Shown: positions 49,201 to 50,787 of the stretch, piece by piece
Numbering within the stretch: position 1 is the first letter of the stretch
Layout: each line of letters begins with the position of its first letter
DNA from: Nocardia albiluteola
GTDB taxonomy: Bacteria > Actinomycetota > Actinomycetes > Mycobacteriales > Mycobacteriaceae
NCBI RefSeq assembly: GCF_018860155.1
Contig: NZ_JAHKNI010000030.1
Coordinates: forward strand, 14,272 to 65,058
Direction: 5' to 3'
Length of the DNA: 50,787 nucleotides
The notes under the pieces: model-generated
What the model was told of the DNA's origin: nothing
Database searches by the model: none
Seen by the model: the letters and a program-made list of their open reading frames with translations, nothing else
Made by a program: the position numbers and the translations under genes

Positions 49201-50787
49201 GCTGTCCCCGGATACCGCGGTGCACCTTCAGGTTCTGGTGAACGAGCCCGACGCCGACGGCCGCGCGGTGACCATCTTCTCCCGCGCGGCCGACGCCTCC
49301 CCGGACGATCCGTGGACCCGGCACGCCGTCGGCCGGCTCACCGCAACGGATCCCGGCGCCGCCGGCGCCGCCGGCGCCGACCTGACGACGTGGCCGCCGC
49401 ACCGGGCCGAACTGCTGGACACCGATTCCCGATACACCGACCGGTCCGAGCCACGCTACGGACCCGCGTTCCAGGGGCTGCACTGTGCATGGGCCCGGGA
49501 GGGTGTGCTGTTCGCCGAGATCGACCTGGGCGACGTCCGGCACGACGACCGTTTCGCCGTTCACCCCGCGCTGCTGGACGCCGCACTGCATCCCCTCGGG
49601 CTCGGCCCATTCCTGGACTCCACCGACTCCCCCCTCGTGCCGTTCGTGTGGAAAGGCGTTGCCGCCCACGCGATCGGCGCCCGGCGGCTGCGGGTCCGCC
49701 TCACCCGGACGGCGCCGGACGCGGTCTCGCTGCTGATCGCCGACGCCTCGGGACAGCCGGTGCTCGACGTCGCCCGGCTCACGCTTCGTCCGCTGCCCCA
49801 CGAAGTGGCAGAGCCCGGGGATCTCACCCGTTCGCTGTTCCGGGTGTCCTGGGTACGCCTGGCGCACGGCGCGCCCGCCACCGCGCCGGAGCCGGTCTTC
49901 GTGGCGCTGCACCATAACGGCGTGGACGCAGAAACAGCTGCGGCCCAAGCACTCTCGATAGCTCAGGACTGGTTGTCCGACGAGCGATCGGCGACCACCC
50001 GGCTCGCGGTGACCACCACCGGCTCCGCCCTGCTCGACAGGGACGCTCCGCCCGACGTCCCGGCCGCGCTGGCGAATGCGGCCGTGTGGGGGCTGATGCG
50101 GTCGGCATTGTCCGAACACCCCGACCGGTTCGTCCTGGTAGATGTCGACGAACCGGACTCGTCGTGGCACGCCCTGGTCACCGCCGCCGTCACCGCGGGT
50201 GAGACGCAGATCGCCATCCGGCACGGCGAGGCGTACGTCCCGCGGCTGGCACGCGCGACACCGGGCAGGTCCGCGGGTCCGGACTGGACCGCGGGCACGG
50301 TCATGATCACCGGTGCGACCGGTGCGCTCGGTGGGCTCGTCGCCCGGCACCTCGTGCATAGGCACGGCGCACGCGAGCTGGTACTGCTCGCACGCCGCCC
50401 GATTCCGGCGGATCTGCTGGACGACCTGACGGCCGCCGGGGCGCATGTCGAATCCGTTGTGTGCGATCTGTCCGATCCGGACCAACTCACCCACACCCTC
50501 ACCACCACACCCACCCACCCACCACTCACCATCATCCACTGCGCCGGCACCACCCACGACGCCACACTCACCAACCAAACCCCACACCACCTCCACCACA
50601 CCTTCACCCCCAAAGCCACCACCGCCTGGCACCTCCACCAACACCACCCCAACACCCGAACCATCCACTTCTCCTCCGCCGCAGCCACACTCGGCTCCCC
50701 CGGCCAAGCCAACTACGCCGCCACCAACGCCTACCTCGACGCCCTCACCCACCACCACCCCCACACCACCACCATCGCCTGGGGACC
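46289..50787 (+). CDS. Type I modular PKS, module 7 (continues past the window)
   Basis: First 1,499 codons of a third PKS gene. The start is GTG 46289, giving the docking-helix N terminus VNEDKTLQYLKRLTTELRD. GGGAA about 9 nt upstream is a modest ribosome binding site, and the gene begins 15 nt after the previous stop. Domains are KS (cysteine 205, TACSSS), AT (HAFH 744-747, malonyl), DH (HTVNGRALLP with H932; D1097 in LLDAALH) and the beginning of a KR whose coding sequence is nearly identical to that of module 6. The reading frame is open to the last base. ACP, further modules and thioesterase lie beyond the window. Confidence 0.95.
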   Translation, partial: MNEDKTLQYLKRLTTELRDTRQRLREVQDSGHEPLAVVGMACRYPGDVRTPEQLWQVVASERDAIGAFPRDRGWDIDGLRSARSGEAGGSATLQGGFLYDAAEFDAGFFGISPREALSMDPQQRLLLETAWEAVERAQIVPDTLRGSRTGVFVGMMYHDYASRLARIPDVVEGYLGTGTSGSIASGRLAYILGLEGPAVTIDTACSSSLVALHLAGQALRRSECSLALVGGVTVMASPAPFIDFSRQQGLSSDGRCKSFSRTADGTGWAEGAGILVVERLSDARRNGHPILAVVRGTAVNQDGRSNGLTAPNGPSQQRVIRDALLDAGLRADQIDAVEAHGTGTRLGDPIEAQALLAAYGQDRDRPLWLGSVKSNIGHTQAAAGVAGIIKMIMAMRHGVLPRTLHVAAPSTEIDWDSGAVSLLTDPIAWDEREGTRRAGVSSFGFSGTNAHVILEQAETEIAGDRGTDPAVLPWVVSARDEVALRAQAAQLAELADGDASVLDIGCALATTRTAFEERAIVLAGDPGERRQALAALADGLPHPALVTGHGSGDGTAMVFSGQGTQRLGMGRELYDAYPVYADAFDSTCAELDRHLPQPLRGVVFGDDPELLDRTDYAQPALFALQIALYRLWESWGIAPTVVAGHSIGEIAAAHVAGVLTLADAATLIAHRGRLMRSLPDGGAMVAVDIGAPEVLPHLTGHEDVVAIAAVNGPKSLVLSGDHTALVRITDTLGDHRITWLRVSHAFHSPLMDPILDEFRAVVARLSFNPPAIPIVSTVTGAPADHTALRDPGHWVRHARNTVRFAEATAHLTAATCLEIGPNAALTSHLPGIGVASLRHGRSEVEALATALAQLTVRGANPRWHNYFAGSGARPVPVPTYPFQRRRYWLESAESTGTSDHPFLDTAIGLAGGDRIVLTGRLSLAAHPWLADHTVNGRALLPGTAFVELAVHAAHRANHPYLAELTLDVPLALSPDTAVHLQVLVNEPDADGRAVTIFSRAADASPDDPWTRHAVGRLTATDPGAAGAAGADLTTWPPHRAELLDTDSRYTDRSEPRYGPAFQGLHCAWAREGVLFAEIDLGDVRHDDRFAVHPALLDAALHPLGLGPFLDSTDSPLVPFVWKGVAAHAIGARRLRVRLTRTAPDAVSLLIADASGQPVLDVARLTLRPLPHEVAEPGDLTRSLFRVSWVRLAHGAPATAPEPVFVALHHNGVDAETAAAQALSIAQDWLSDERSATTRLAVTTTGSALLDRDAPPDVPAALANAAVWGLMRSALSEHPDRFVLVDVDEPDSSWHALVTAAVTAGETQIAIRHGEAYVPRLARATPGRSAGPDWTAGTVMITGATGALGGLVARHLVHRHGARELVLLARRPIPADLLDDLTAAGAHVESVVCDLSDPDQLTHTLTTTPTHPPLTIIHCAGTTHDATLTNQTPHHLHHTFTPKATTAWHLHQHHPNTRTIHFSSAAATLGSPGQANYAATNAYLDALTHHHPHTTTIAWG
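50468..50787 (+). repeat. C/A-rich KR patch, copy in module 7 (cut by window end)
   Basis: Second copy of the 45188-45507 patch at a constant offset of 5,280. The left edge of identity falls inside the KR, just before the DLSDPDQL segment. The right edge is beyond the window, so the full length of the shared tract is unknown. Confidence 0.92.

Overview
This is high-GC actinomycete DNA, and Nocardia or a close relative fits best. The grounds are very GC-rich codon third positions, GTG starts, 4-nt ATGA gene overlaps, P450s paired with one-cluster ferredoxins, and giant modular type I polyketide synthase (PKS) genes. The genus is an inference. The window holds the start of a large modular PKS gene cluster and its left-hand accessory genes. 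The cluster runs off the right edge.

Layout. (1) 1-980: a RebM-like SAM methyltransferase, ended by a strong hairpin shared with the convergent operon. (2) 1060-4408, minus strand: an operon P450 - ferredoxin - APH-type phosphotransferase - aldo/keto reductase. (3) 4409-4586: a divergent promoter region built around an imperfect palindrome. (4) 4587-10491, plus strand: a tightly packed seven-gene operon, CitE-like lyase - cyclase-family hydrolase - P450 - ferredoxin - NTF2-like protein - second CitE-like lyase - MmgE/PrpD protein. I know of no described pathway with this combination. (5) 10492-11421: no convincing gene. (6) 11422-12180: a small orphan LuxR-type HTH protein and a 126-aa protein of unknown function. 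(7) 12322-13785, minus strand: a 14-TM MFS exporter. (8) 13786-14199: the PKS promoter region, with a second copy of the palindrome. (9) 14200 to the end: three PKS genes.

The PKS starts with a true loading module, KSQ-AT-ACP, whose AT carries the methylmalonyl signature, so a propionyl starter is predicted. Then come: module 1 (methylmalonyl, KR), module 2 (methylmalonyl, DH-KR), module 3 (malonyl, DH-KR), module 4 (malonyl, A-type KR), module 5 (malonyl, A-type KR), module 6 (malonyl, DH-KR) and module 7 (malonyl, DH-KR, cut by the window end). Read colinearly, the chain is ethyl-CH(OH)-CH(Me)-CH=C(Me)-CH=CH-CH(OH)-CH2-CH(OH)-CH2-CH=CH-CH=CH-, still growing. The product is probably a large polyol/polyene macrolide-like polyketide. 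I do not assign it to a named compound.

The most informative signal outside the genes is a shared promoter architecture. Four promoters (P450 operon, CitE operon, MFS exporter, PKS) carry a half-site GTAC(C/G)AA(A/G)G directly before a TTTAC-type -35, with a TAGAAA or TAGGAC -10 at 17-18 nt. At two loci the half-site is mirrored into a palindrome. This ties the unusual seven-gene operon to the PKS as one regulon. The second strong signal is a 320-nt nearly identical, C/A-rich, G-poor patch shared by the KR domains of modules 6 and 7, which points to recent gene conversion or a domain swap.
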